A stretch of DNA of 64,000 nt, taken from NCBI GenBank assembly GCA_024695285.1, contig JAILIM010000023.1, positions 1 to 64,000 of the forward strand, written 5' to 3'. The notes below the pieces were generated by a model. The model worked only from the letters and a program-made list of their open reading frames with translations, was not told the DNA's origin and ran no database searches. Numbering within the stretch: position 1 is the stretch's first letter; each line of letters opens with the position of its first letter. Shown piece after piece: positions 27,212-36,000 of the stretch. This DNA comes from Bacteroidales bacterium. Lineage in GTDB: Bacteria > Bacteroidota > Bacteroidia > Bacteroidales > UBA932. The position numbers and the translations under genes were made by a program.

Positions 27212-27601
27212 ATGGAACAGGAAACTTATTATGTCGTTGACTCTCTGGACGTGTCCCACCCGGAGGTCGTTGATGTGCCGGACTGGTCTCTCTTCAACAC
27301 TTTTGTCGAAGGCGGACTTGGCGGCATGATTGTTATCACACTGCTCTTCATCGCACTCTTCATCGCGGCGTGGAAGGCGCCCAAGTGGGTGAAGGAAATC
27401 GGCGCCGCGGCCCTGGTCGCCGGCATCTTGTGGAGCGTGCTGGGCGTATATCAGATGTGCCAGGCCATCCAGATGATCGGAGACATCAGCCCGGCAGTCG
27501 TCTGCGGCGGCCTGAAGGTCACGCTGATCTCCACTGTCTACGGCCTAATTATCTATTTCATCTCGCTGATAATCCGCGTTATCCAGAAGCCGAGGATATA
27601 G
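27212..27601 (+). CDS. Small MotA/TolQ/ExbB-like membrane protein
   Basis: A 129-residue protein with three hydrophobic segments (about 35-55, 62-82, 98-124). The end, CGGLKVTLISTVYGLIIYF, resembles the conserved GLxxALxxTxxGLxxAI helix of MotA/TolQ/ExbB proton-channel subunits, but the protein is about half the usual length and has no partner ExbD/TolR gene beside it. The start at 27212 (MEQETYYVV) is preferred to 27131 because the upstream codons read as non-coding. Family membership is moderate; function unknown. Confidence 0.6.
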   Translation: MEQETYYVVDSLDVSHPEVVDVPDWSLFNTFVEGGLGGMIVITLLFIALFIAAWKAPKWVKEIGAAALVAGILWSVLGVYQMCQAIQMIGDISPAVVCGGLKVTLISTVYGLIIYFISLIIRVIQKPRI

Positions 27602-27835
27602 CGTGGCGCCTTGCCATCGTTCAACTCTGTGGCGCAGGTCCCCCTATTGTTTGGCGCAAGTCCGAAAAAGTGCTGGGGACACGCGCCGCAAATCGGCATT
27701 CTACAGTATTCCAGCGGTGCAGGACCCCAAGCAGAAAACAGACCTGCGCCGCTCGACAGGGGGACCTGCACCGCTTGATGGAGGGTCCTGCGCCGCTCGA
27801 CAAGGGGACCTGCGCCATGCAGCCGGGTCATATCA
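27602..27835. repeat. Copy A of the GGCGCAGGTCC interspersed repeat family
   Basis: This intergenic stretch has repeated forms of the 11-mer GGCGCAGGTCC and its complement GGACCTGCGCC (for example 27630, 27648, 27758, 27776, 27804), plus phrases shared with the copies at 47585-47850 and 49965-50300: gtccgaaaaagtg, ttccagcggtgcagg and aacagacctgcgcc. It fills the gap between the ExbB-like gene and the SGNH lipoprotein. Short ORFs cross it but share no common frame with the other copies. Confidence 0.75.
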
Positions 27836-27874
27836 AAAAAAATTCTTAACTTAGCATTGTTAACCACGTACGAT

Positions 27875-30676
27875 ATGAAACTGAAATGGATAATGCTCAT
27901 GGCGGCGGCGCTGCTGGCAGTGGCGGCCTGCGAACCCAAGGTTGAACCGGACCCCGATCCCACACCCGTGGAGAAGCCAGACCCCGAGCCGGAGCCTGAA
28001 CCGGAACCCGAACCCGAACCCGAGCCCGAACCCGAGCCGACGGCAACTTATATGCACCTCACGGCCAACTGGCTGAATACCAGCTCAAACGTGTCTTCCG
28101 CCCAGAGCGCCTGGACCAGCAGCAACAGTTTCAAGGCTCAGCTGGGCGACGGCGCCGGCAAGGCGTACATCAGCTCGTTCACCCGCGAGGGCGGCATCTC
28201 CGAGCCCGTGCGCTGCGTCAACTCCAGCCGCCTCTCGGTGTCCAACGTGGCCGAGGGCGACGGCGTGCTCTTCACCTGGCCGTCCCTGACCCTTGCCGCA
28301 GGCACCTCCGTCGACTTCATGGTCAGCCTGATGGCTCCGAACGGCAATTCCCCGAAATACTGGATATTCGAATACTGGGACGACGGCGCCTGGAAAACGG
28401 TCGAAGAAGACCTCCTGAGCGCCTCCGAGGACGCCTCGCTGAAATACTCCTTCTACGTCAAATACTTCAGCGCCTACCAGTACACCACGTTCACCCAGAG
28501 CTACACCATCTCCAAGGCCCTGAAGAACGAAGACCTGAAGATGCGCATCCGCGCCGTCGGCAAGTTTGCCAATTCCGGAGCGGCGCTGAGTCCCTCCACG
28601 GGCGCCTACCTGAGCTTCATCAACTCTGCCTGGGAGGCCTGCCACATCGACATCTACCAGGGCTCGCCCGTGAAAGACAGCAAAAAGACCCTCGTCATCG
28701 GCAATTCCTTCTCCTACTACCACGGCACCGACTTCATGCTAAAGGAGATAGCCCGCACCCAGGGGCACGAGATGCGCATGCGCACCCACCTCAAGGGCGG
28801 CCAGGACTTCGGTGAGCACTACCCGCTCGAGCGCACCCAGGCCGTCATCAAGGAAGGCGGCTACGACATCGCCCTCCTCCAGGACATGTCCACCAGGCAC
28901 GCTGACTATTACACCGACACCAAGGTCAACGCCGCCGTGATGACCGACACCAAGAAGATCCTGGACCTCATCAAGCAGCATTCCCCTTCGGTGCAGACTA
29001 TGATAGAGGAGACCTGGGCCTACTCCGGCAGCACCAACTACAACGGCTTCGGCTCCTACGAAATCTTCGACAAGGCCCTGCTCGGCGGCGCCCTGCTGGT
29101 GACTTCGGAGCAGAAGACCTGGATGTCACCGATCGGCGTAGCCTACGAGAAGGCGCGCGCCCAGGGCATATCCCTCTACCACACCGACAACAAGCATCCA
29201 GGGCTCAACGGCGCCTACCTGAAGGCCTGCGTGAATTACCTGATGCTCTACGGCGAGAAGTTCGACTCCAACGCCCCCGACTGCACCGTGAGTGCATCCA
29301 CCGCTGCCAAGCTCAGGCAGATAGCGGAAGAAGTGGTCATCGGCCACGTTGACGAATACCGCAATCCCGACGCCTCCAAGGTGGTGCCCGGCGAAGGCAT
29401 CGGCGGTGGCGGTGGTGGCGGTAACACCGATCCCGGTGGCACCGTGCCTGGTGAAAACGGCATCCGCACGCCCGCCCAGCTGCAGTCGTTCGCGGCAGTG
29501 GTGAACGCCGGCGGTGACATCTCCAGCTACTGTAACTCCGCCGGAGAAGTGGTGCTGCTGGAAGACATCGAGATGCCCGACAGCCCCTGGACGCCCATTG
29601 GTAACTGCGCCTCGGTGGCCTACAACGCCGTCCCCGTGCCCGCGACTGCATTCACCGGCGTGTTCGACGGGCAGGGCCACAGCATCATCGGCCTCACCCT
29701 TGCCGTCACCACAAACACCGTCAACGTCTGCGGCTTCTTCGGCGCACTGAAGGGCGCGACGGTCAGGAACGTCCGTTTCGAGGAGGCGAAGATGGGCTTC
29801 AACAGCTCAGGCATCAGCACCGGGCACATTGCCATCGGCACGGTGGCCGGCTGCGCAGTGGACACCAAGTTCGAGAACGTGTGGGTGAGCGCAAGCTTCA
29901 CGGGGAAGGCCACTTCAACCGCCTCCCGTAACGTGGCTATCGGCGGCATCGCCGGCCTCGTGAGCAGCAGCACCGAGCGCGCCGGTTCGTTCGTAGGCTG
30001 CACCTTCGAGGGCTCCATCTCCAACGACGTGGGCACCAAGTACTCTAACACCAACACCGTGGAGTTCGGCGGCATCGTGGGGGCCGTGACCAACAAGGGC
30101 AATGTCGTACTCTTCAAGGACTGCGTCAACAACGCCGACCTCAATGTGAAAGGTCACCACGTCGGCGGCATCGTCGGCAACGGCTTCTACTCCCAGTGCG
30201 AGAACTGCGTCAACAACGGCACCGTCCGGGCCGACTACTCAACTTCGATGGCGTCCGGCACCACCGTCACTGGCGTGCGCCTGGGCGGCGTGATGGGCTA
30301 CTGCAGCTTCACCTCGACCAACACTTCCTACCTTAAGGACTGCACCAACAACGGCGATGTCATCTCCGAAGAGAAGGACAGCTGCGTCGGCGGCGTGGCG
30401 GGCCTGACCAGGACCTACACCCTGCAGGGCTGCCAGAACACCGGCCGCATCTGCGGGACGGCGAAGCAGAGCGCCCTGCTGATAGGACGCATCACCAGCG
30501 CCACCGACCCGACCGTGATCAAGGACTGCGCGGTGCGCGGCGCCGTCGGCACGAAGCCCGACTTCAGCGACGCCACCCAGGCCACCGCGGACAACTACCT
30601 CCCCCTGTCCGTCAACGTCGCCTCCGACGCCTCCTGCCCCACCTTCACCGCCGACAACATCAAGTTCCTGCCGTAG
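27875..30676 (+). CDS. SGNH-hydrolase-like + GLUG-repeat surface lipoprotein
   Basis: A 933-residue lipoprotein (lipobox VAAC). The start at 27875 (MKLKWIML) is chosen over 27857. After the Cys comes a Pro-Glu/Asp repeat linker (about 25-55), a beta-sandwich (about 60-265), an SGNH/DUF4886-like hydrolase (about 270-495) with block I VIGNSFSYYHG and block V TDNKHPGLNG giving the Ser and Asp-His of the triad, a Gly-rich linker (about 510-525), and GLUG-type repeats (about 530-930, VGGIVG and IGGIAG). SGNH enzymes remove acetyl or other ester groups from sugars; GLUG repeats occur in surface proteins. The Pro-Glu linker likely holds the enzyme away from the cell. Confidence 0.78.
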   Translation: MKLKWIMLMAAALLAVAACEPKVEPDPDPTPVEKPDPEPEPEPEPEPEPEPEPEPTATYMHLTANWLNTSSNVSSAQSAWTSSNSFKAQLGDGAGKAYISSFTREGGISEPVRCVNSSRLSVSNVAEGDGVLFTWPSLTLAAGTSVDFMVSLMAPNGNSPKYWIFEYWDDGAWKTVEEDLLSASEDASLKYSFYVKYFSAYQYTTFTQSYTISKALKNEDLKMRIRAVGKFANSGAALSPSTGAYLSFINSAWEACHIDIYQGSPVKDSKKTLVIGNSFSYYHGTDFMLKEIARTQGHEMRMRTHLKGGQDFGEHYPLERTQAVIKEGGYDIALLQDMSTRHADYYTDTKVNAAVMTDTKKILDLIKQHSPSVQTMIEETWAYSGSTNYNGFGSYEIFDKALLGGALLVTSEQKTWMSPIGVAYEKARAQGISLYHTDNKHPGLNGAYLKACVNYLMLYGEKFDSNAPDCTVSASTAAKLRQIAEEVVIGHVDEYRNPDASKVVPGEGIGGGGGGGNTDPGGTVPGENGIRTPAQLQSFAAVVNAGGDISSYCNSAGEVVLLEDIEMPDSPWTPIGNCASVAYNAVPVPATAFTGVFDGQGHSIIGLTLAVTTNTVNVCGFFGALKGATVRNVRFEEAKMGFNSSGISTGHIAIGTVAGCAVDTKFENVWVSASFTGKATSTASRNVAIGGIAGLVSSSTERAGSFVGCTFEGSISNDVGTKYSNTNTVEFGGIVGAVTNKGNVVLFKDCVNNADLNVKGHHVGGIVGNGFYSQCENCVNNGTVRADYSTSMASGTTVTGVRLGGVMGYCSFTSTNTSYLKDCTNNGDVISEEKDSCVGGVAGLTRTYTLQGCQNTGRICGTAKQSALLIGRITSATDPTVIKDCAVRGAVGTKPDFSDATQATADNYLPLSVNVASDASCPTFTADNIKFLP

Positions 30677-30743
30677 TCTTCGCGCATAACAAGGGGGACG
30701 ACACACAGCAGGCAGGCGGTCAGCGGGAACGTCTTAGTGTTGA

Positions 30744-30974
30744 TTATCCTGCGTTACCCTGAGAACCAGGATCTTCCGGTGAGTCTTTTGATTTATCCTG
30801 CCCGTCCGCTCCTTGATAATCATTGTACCCTGCGTCGGGTTCGTCCATCTGGTCAACGGTGTCAAGGACGACGACGCGGGCAGTATCGATTTGCCTGTTG
30901 CGCGGCTTTTCCGCCGGCGTCCGGGCGCAGGCAGCCAGAAGAAGCAGAATCAATAATAAGCTGAAACGTGACAT
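30744..30974 (-). CDS. 76-residue lipoprotein, shortened copy of the 33847-34554 lipoprotein
   Basis: The N-terminus (LLLLAACARTPAEKP) and the block QIDTARVVVLDTVDQMDEPDA match the 235-residue lipoprotein at 33847-34554 (LLLAACAPTPAEMP and QIDTTRVVILDTVDQMDEPDA). The roughly 180 residues between these blocks in the long form are absent here, so this is an internally deleted paralogue. It keeps an intact lipobox and a Gly/Asp-rich tail, so it may still be made and lipidated. It is last in the operon after the serpin, with a 16-bp gap. Function unknown. Confidence 0.65.
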   Translation of the reverse strand: MSRFSLLLILLLLAACARTPAEKPRNRQIDTARVVVLDTVDQMDEPDAGYNDYQGADGQDKSKDSPEDPGSQGNAG

Positions 30975-30990
30975 AAGCTAAAGCGGCTGA

Positions 30991-32295
30991 CTATTTGTAG
31001 CACCCCATGAAGAGGATGGCGCCGGTGGTTTTTTCGGTGATGGCAAATATGAATGGACGGTCGCAGTGGAACGGGATGGGCTTGGGAGGCTCATAACCGG
31101 GGCCGGCAGAATTATCCATTCCGATAACAGTCACGGCAGCAGCTTCGGTGCCTTCTTCGTCAACCGAAATGTTGGCCACCTGGGTTATGAAACTCACGAA
31201 CATCTGAGTATCGGACATGGCGGAGAAATCAGCGGCAGCGGAGAACGGCTCATTCATGCCAAGATTCCGGAAACAGTCATTCAGCTTCATATTGAAATCT
31301 ATATCGAAACGTGGAAGCCACACTTCAACCAAGTTGGAGGCCAGTGAAGCCTGGGCATCAGCCCAGCCCTTTCCGTCCATGGATCCTATTATATTGTCAA
31401 CCCCTATTCCTTCGGCCGGAAGTATAAGGCTCATTGAATAGTTGCCGACATAGTGACGATAGTCCTTTTCATAACCATACGGAAGGCTCACCATAGCGAA
31501 CTTGTCGTTCTTGTAATAGGAAAGCGCCTCCGTCTTCTTCATCATCTTTTCCGTCCGCTTGCTTCCGTCCTGCGCTGTGAAAGGCTCGACAGCGGTCGCG
31601 ATCTTATCAAACGGTTTGTACCACGCCGCCTTGAAATACAGGGCATTCATCAACAGGGCCACCATCGAGGGACGTACATCATTGTCATTCAGCACGTGTT
31701 TTATCCTGCCGTGGGTGTTCTGGTCCGCCCACTTGTTCACGAACTCCGCCACTTCTTTTCCCTCTGCAAAGTCTTTCACAAACAAATCGGCATTATAGTA
31801 GTTCTTGATGCTTTCCTTGTATTTCTCATAGATGTTGACATCTTTCCTTACCAAAACGGCATTGGCCACCTCAAGGATTTCTTTTTCTGAAATTGAGCGC
31901 CCGGAAATCACCATCAGATCACGGTTGAACTCGTTGAGATCCTGAAGTCCGTCATTACCGAATCCAAGGACAGCAGTTATCTCATCTTTCGTTTTTCCCG
32001 CCGCGCCGTTTGCCAGCAATCCCAGGGCGTAAGATATGCTGACAGGGGAATAAACGTAGCTTTTGCCATCGGTGACTGGACCTATCTCCTTCGCCATCGC
32101 AAAGGCAAAGCCGTTGATCTTGGCGACTTTTTCCTGCTCGGTTTTTGTCAGGGCCGAAGGAGCGGCGTCGGATAAGAAATCATAGGAAGATTCAGGGGGC
32201 TCCGGTGTCTCCGGGGCTTCAGGGGAAGACGGAGTGCAGGCCAACGCCAGAAGCAGCAGGCCGGTCATGGATAAAAAGAACGCGAATCGTTTCAT
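30991..32295 (-). CDS. Serpin (serine/cysteine protease inhibitor) lipoprotein
   Basis: A 434-residue serpin on a lipobox-type anchor (LALAC). The start at 32295 (MKRFAFFL) fits the signal peptide better than the ATG at 32313. The serpin fold signatures are clear: YSPVSISYALGLLANGA, NALYFKAAW, and the hinge DEEGTEAAAVTV that allows insertion of the reactive loop, so it should be an inhibitory serpin. By spacing from the hinge, P1 falls near the Asn-Ser-Ala of MDNSAG, pointing to elastase- or cathepsin-like targets rather than trypsin. Serpins of gut and oral Bacteroidales (miropin type) act against host or competitor proteases at the surface. The target here is inference. Confidence 0.92.
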   Translation of the reverse strand: MKRFAFFLSMTGLLLLALACTPSSPEAPETPEPPESSYDFLSDAAPSALTKTEQEKVAKINGFAFAMAKEIGPVTDGKSYVYSPVSISYALGLLANGAAGKTKDEITAVLGFGNDGLQDLNEFNRDLMVISGRSISEKEILEVANAVLVRKDVNIYEKYKESIKNYYNADLFVKDFAEGKEVAEFVNKWADQNTHGRIKHVLNDNDVRPSMVALLMNALYFKAAWYKPFDKIATAVEPFTAQDGSKRTEKMMKKTEALSYYKNDKFAMVSLPYGYEKDYRHYVGNYSMSLILPAEGIGVDNIIGSMDGKGWADAQASLASNLVEVWLPRFDIDFNMKLNDCFRNLGMNEPFSAAADFSAMSDTQMFVSFITQVANISVDEEGTEAAAVTVIGMDNSAGPGYEPPKPIPFHCDRPFIFAITEKTTGAILFMGCYK

Positions 32296-32318
32296 TATTG
32301 CGAATATAATCAAATTAA

Positions 32319-33857
32319 CTATATGATGTAAGTGAGATACAGGTCACGGTAGGGAGAGTCGAGTTTTGAGAGGCGCTCCTTGAGCCTCATCTTGCGGTTG
32401 TAGACCGAGCCGGGGACGCAGTCGAGGATGCTCGAGATTGTCTTCGGGCTGAGGCCTATTATCAGGTATGCCATAAAGCGGAAGTCCTCATCGGTGCGGC
32501 CAGGCAGGTCGGCCCTCAGTTTGGACATAATTCCGTCGAGGTCACGGTCTATCATGGCCTCCAGTGCCCGCTGGCCTTCTTCGTCGCCGTGGATCACGCC
32601 CAGGGCGTCCTTCACTTCGGAATAGATACGGTCCTTGGTGTCGGAACGGCTTGGTGACCAATAGGTTGCGCAGAGGTCGTCGAGCAGCTTGAACTGCTTC
32701 TTGTACATGGACACGTAACCGTCCCGCAGGCGTGAAATCGTGTCGTCCTTTCCCTGGTCCAGGGTGAGCAGGCGGCGGGTGTCTTCCCTCAGCGCCTCTA
32801 TCTCGTCTTCCTTGGCTTTCAGCCTGAGCCGCCTCCGGCCAAGCAGCGCCGCAGCCACTGCCAGCAGGATGGTGAGCACGAGAGCGGCGACGATCAGGGT
32901 GTTCCGTCGCTGCATCTCCAGGGCCTCGGCTTTCTTTGCCAGATAGTCCTGGCGGGTGCGCTCCAGGGACTGCCGCAGTGTCGCCTGCACCAGTGAATCG
33001 GAAGCCGCGACGGCTTCCTCATAGTACTGCAGGGCCGTTTTCGTGTCGCCGCGCAGTTTGTATATCCGGTATTTGCAAAGCTTCAGTATGCCGGCGTTGC
33101 GTCCCTGGGGTTTTGCGGCGTCCAACTGCCGGAGGATACGGTCAGCGTCCCTGCCTCGGCCGCATAGTTCGCAGGCCAGGGCGTACACGCAGGAATTGTC
33201 AATGGTGGGACGGCACCCTGCAGCGACCGCTTCTTCGTAGGCCCGTATGCTTTCTTCCGGGGCGGACGGCGTCTTCCGAAGCAGGGTTTTCGCATACGAC
33301 AGGAGGAACCGCGCACGCACGGTGCTGTCTATGACCGGCTGGCGGAAGAAGTCAGCATACAGGCTGTCGGCCTCACGGTAGCGGCCCAGGTTAGCCAGGC
33401 TGGAGGCTTCACGCGCCTGCAGCAGCCAGATGCTGCGCTGGTCCGTGGTCAGTGCCGCGGCCTCCCTGGCCATCCGGATATACCTTTGTGCCTCGTCGAG
33501 GTTGTTGTCCCGTGAATATAAAGCGGACACTTTAGCGTACAGGCGCAGCAGCACATAATTGTCACTCGACTTTTCGGCGTAGTCAAGCGCGGTGGAGAAT
33601 GAATTGCGTGCCTCTTCCTCCTGCCCGGCATTCAGTTGTATGCGGGCAAGATAGTACCAGGTGGCGGTGCGCTCGTCGGCCGTGCCGTGGCGTGAATAAT
33701 AGGCCACCGCCGGGTCCAGCAGGTGCGTATCGGCGGTGTCGATCTGGTTCCTGTCCAGCTCCGCGGCAAGCTGCAGGGCATTGCGCGCACTCTCCGCCGC
33801 CTGGTTGCAGGCCGGCAGGAGCAGGATGAGCAGGAGGGGAAGGAGCCTAGTCTTCAT
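32319..33857 (-). CDS. TPR-containing membrane regulator with C-terminal HTH-like domain
   Basis: A 512-residue protein with lipobox-like LLLPAC near the N-terminus, TPR-type helices (about 50-310, TWYYLARIQLNAGQEEEARNS), a membrane helix (about 320-342, TLIVAALVLTILLAVAAALLG), a coiled coil (345-385) and a C-terminal helical domain with SPKTISSILDCVPGSVYNRK, which looks like the DNA-binding end of Bacteroidota TPR regulators. The start at 33857 (MKTRLLPL) overlaps the upstream lipoprotein gene by 11 bp. It probably senses an envelope signal and controls this operon or another; no target is visible. Confidence 0.78.
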   Translation of the reverse strand: MKTRLLPLLLILLLPACNQAAESARNALQLAAELDRNQIDTADTHLLDPAVAYYSRHGTADERTATWYYLARIQLNAGQEEEARNSFSTALDYAEKSSDNYVLLRLYAKVSALYSRDNNLDEAQRYIRMAREAAALTTDQRSIWLLQAREASSLANLGRYREADSLYADFFRQPVIDSTVRARFLLSYAKTLLRKTPSAPEESIRAYEEAVAAGCRPTIDNSCVYALACELCGRGRDADRILRQLDAAKPQGRNAGILKLCKYRIYKLRGDTKTALQYYEEAVAASDSLVQATLRQSLERTRQDYLAKKAEALEMQRRNTLIVAALVLTILLAVAAALLGRRRLRLKAKEDEIEALREDTRRLLTLDQGKDDTISRLRDGYVSMYKKQFKLLDDLCATYWSPSRSDTKDRIYSEVKDALGVIHGDEEGQRALEAMIDRDLDGIMSKLRADLPGRTDEDFRFMAYLIIGLSPKTISSILDCVPGSVYNRKMRLKERLSKLDSPYRDLYLTYII

Positions 33858-34554
33858 CGTCGTTGTCGGGGTCAAGAGATTCATCCGGATTATAATTTTC
33901 ATTATACCAAAAAGATGCATCCGGTTCATCCATCTGGTCCACGGTATCGAGGATAACCACCCTGGTGGTGTCTATTTGCTTTTTGTCGTCACTATAACAC
34001 TTTGTCAGGTTATCCCTGTACAAGAAAAAGTAGTCTTTGCCGGATGCCGTAATCACAAATGTGTTCTGGTAATTATCCATAAAGAAATAAAACTTTGGAG
34101 AATAAAGCCCAAACATCTTGTGGCGAAAATTCAGCGTGTCCGGTCTGTCATGCATTATCCATTTCCCGGCGCCGAAATCGTAGTCGGCTTGGTTTACCCA
34201 GGGGTGGGATGCTATGTCCAAGTCCTTCCAAAGCTGATGGTTCAGATGTTTTGGCGAAATGATGTCTTCATCCTCCCCTCCATCATAAGACTTCTCAGGA
34301 TCCGTCTGCTCGGTTTCAGTTACCGTTGGGTCCTGGGTCGGCTGCTCCGGGTTGTGTTCCGAATCCGTTTGGTCAGAAGTCTGCTCAGGATCGGTTTGAT
34401 CCGGATTCGTTTGCGGCGTTTCCTCCTGCGCCGGGTCGGCAGTCTCTTCATCAACAGTATCCCTGGACGGCTTCCCGATCTGCGGCATCTCTGCCGGCGT
34501 CGGGGCGCAGGCAGCCAGAAGAAGCGGGAGCAATATAAGCGCTATCTTTCTCAT
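33847..34554 (-). CDS. Acidic, low-complexity lipoprotein of unknown function
   Basis: A 235-residue lipoprotein (lipobox LLAAC). Residues about 28-95 are a Thr/Asp/Glu/Gln/Pro-rich low-complexity stretch (for example DQTDPEQTSDQTDSEH). The C-terminal part has a compact region (about 100-200) with KMFGLYSPKFYFFMDNY, then the block QIDTTRVVILDTVDQMDEPDA. First gene of an operon with the TPR regulator, serpin and a shortened paralogue of itself. The end shared by both copies (DTVDQMDEPDA) may be the functional piece. No family recognised. Confidence 0.7.
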   Translation of the reverse strand: MRKIALILLPLLLAACAPTPAEMPQIGKPSRDTVDEETADPAQEETPQTNPDQTDPEQTSDQTDSEHNPEQPTQDPTVTETEQTDPEKSYDGGEDEDIISPKHLNHQLWKDLDIASHPWVNQADYDFGAGKWIMHDRPDTLNFRHKMFGLYSPKFYFFMDNYQNTFVITASGKDYFFLYRDNLTKCYSDDKKQIDTTRVVILDTVDQMDEPDASFWYNENYNPDESLDPDNDDED

Positions 34555-34561
34555 ACAACTG

Positions 34562-34569
34562 CAAAGATA
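34562..34569 (-). promoter_or_regulatory. Putative -7 box of the lipoprotein/TPR/serpin operon
   Basis: Minus strand TATCTTTG matches TAnnTTTG, 7 bp before the ATG at 34554. No clear -33 box was found. About 20 bp upstream lies an imperfect inverted repeat (TTCCGGGG at 34583 with CCCCCGGAAAG near 34610) that could be an operator or the hairpin of an upstream transcript. Confidence 0.4.
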
Positions 34570-34998
34570 CGGATTTTCCCTCTTCCGGGGAAATTTCCGC
34601 TATCATAGTCCCCCGGAAAGAAAGTGCTGATTCTCAGCTATTTAGACCTTGTTGCGCAGTCTCCCGTGTCACACCTATGATATACCCTCCCTGCGCGCGA
34701 AGACTACGGCAAGCCCTCCGCGTCGTCTTCGCGGCTGCTTTCGTCATAGCCGTCGGTGGAAGGGCCTCCCGGTGCGGGTACTGGTCCAGAGAATTGCAGG
34801 GTAGGGGCGCTGCAGGGGCGTTTTCGCGGGTAGTGGTCCAGGATTTGGACCAGTACGGGCGGTAGGTAGATTCTTCGCTGCGCTCAGAATGACAGCGGGG
34901 AACGCTCAGAATGACAGAAGGTACCTCAGAATGACAGCTGGGGTGCAGTTCAGAACGAAAGAAGGGGGCGCTCAGAATGACAAACTGGCCGGAACCAA
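34570..34998. repeat. Intergenic repeat cluster: TACTGGTCC motifs and TCAGAATGACA motifs
   Basis: No gene is seen in these about 430 bp. The left part (34776-34855) has TACTGGTCCAG, TAGTGGTCCAGG and the inverted TTGGACCAGTAC, a layout like the GGCGCAGGTCC family but with another core. The right part (34870-34983) has four copies of CTCAGAATGACA or close forms. The same 12-mer family occurs at 10970-10993 and 44031-44118. The short ORF at 34677 has no support. Confidence 0.6.
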
Positions 34999-36000
34999 TT
35001 ACTTCGTGGCGATGACGGCGAGGCCGGGGCCGATGGCGCGCTCGGTGCCGTCGGAGGGCATGTTCTTGATGGCGAAGCGGTCGCCCTCCCTGACTATGAA
35101 GGTGGAGGAGCCGCCGCCGTCGAGGTTGATGGCGTCGCGGCTGCCGAGGGCCTTCATGATCTTCTGCATGTCAGGGTAGTTCATGCCGACTGCAAGCATG
35201 CTGTTGCGGCCGTCCAGCACCACCAGCACTATCTTCTGCGGATCATCCAGGACGCCGATCATCGTGCGGGGGTGGACGCCGTACACACTGTCCTGCAGGA
35301 ATCCGGTGATCTCGCCGCCGCGGACGAGGAACTGCCCGCCGCTGAATGCCTCCTTCAGGCTGATTTTGGCCTTCACGACCTGGTACTGTGCGCTCGGTTC
35401 TATGTGAACTTTTTCATCGTCGCCCCAGTACACGAAGCAGCGCGGGCGGGTGGCTTCCGAAGCGAAGACATTGCGCAGGCAGATGCCATTGTGCCAGAAG
35501 ATGCCCTGGGCGCGGCCTGCGTAGGTGCCGTCGGTGGTGAAGAAGTCGGTGTTGGTGCCGCCGATGACCTTGCAGCCGGGGCCGTCGATGCGCTTGAACT
35601 GCTCGCTGAGCTTCTCCCGCCCCTTGTTGAAGTCGGTCGTTGCGCCTCCGGGGACGGTGTTGGTGATGCTGACAGATTCATCGGACAGGTCAACCTGCAT
35701 CACGAACACGGCCTGCGGGTCCCCGGCGTAGTCGGTGTAGCGTAACTCGCTGACTTCCACGCCGCTGTGTGGGCTGTAGCTGTTGCTGTACTTGACGGTT
35801 TGTATGAGTCCGGCACCCTGCAGGGCCGCCAGGGCGTCCACGGGGTAGGTGATCTTTTCGGGCTCTTCCGCCGGTGTCTCCGGTTCCTCGGGCTTATCCG
35901 GAATGTCGGTCTTCGGCTCGGGGAGGTCGGGCTTCGCCGGTTCGCAGGAAGGGATGCAGCAGAGTGCAGACAGGGTGAAGATTAGCAGCAGGCGTTTCAT
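34999..36000 (-). CDS. Phosphodiester glycosidase (NAGPA-domain) lipoprotein
   Basis: A 333-residue lipoprotein (lipobox CIPSC) followed by a Pro/Glu/Asp linker (about 22-50). The catalytic domain has GGTNTDFF, HPRTMIGV and the family hallmark NLDGGGSSTF near residues 290-300, as in the mammalian uncovering enzyme and bacterial NAGPA-domain proteins. The family cleaves GlcNAc-1-phosphodiesters, splitting a sugar from a phosphodiester. It is first a match by motif; the substrate here is unknown, perhaps teichoic-acid-like or phosphoglycan material. Its ATG overlaps the TGA of the upstream AlkZ-like gene (ATGA). Confidence 0.85.
   Translation of the reverse strand: MKRLLLIFTLSALCCIPSCEPAKPDLPEPKTDIPDKPEEPETPAEEPEKITYPVDALAALQGAGLIQTVKYSNSYSPHSGVEVSELRYTDYAGDPQAVFVMQVDLSDESVSITNTVPGGATTDFNKGREKLSEQFKRIDGPGCKVIGGTNTDFFTTDGTYAGRAQGIFWHNGICLRNVFASEATRPRCFVYWGDDEKVHIEPSAQYQVVKAKISLKEAFSGGQFLVRGGEITGFLQDSVYGVHPRTMIGVLDDPQKIVLVVLDGRNSMLAVGMNYPDMQKIMKALGSRDAINLDGGGSSTFIVREGDRFAIKNMPSDGTERAIGPGLAVIATK

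Noticed and set aside
34677..34865. A 62-residue plus-strand ORF in the repeat cluster
   Set aside because: Arg-rich, no start context, overlaps repeat motifs and has no recognisable similarity.
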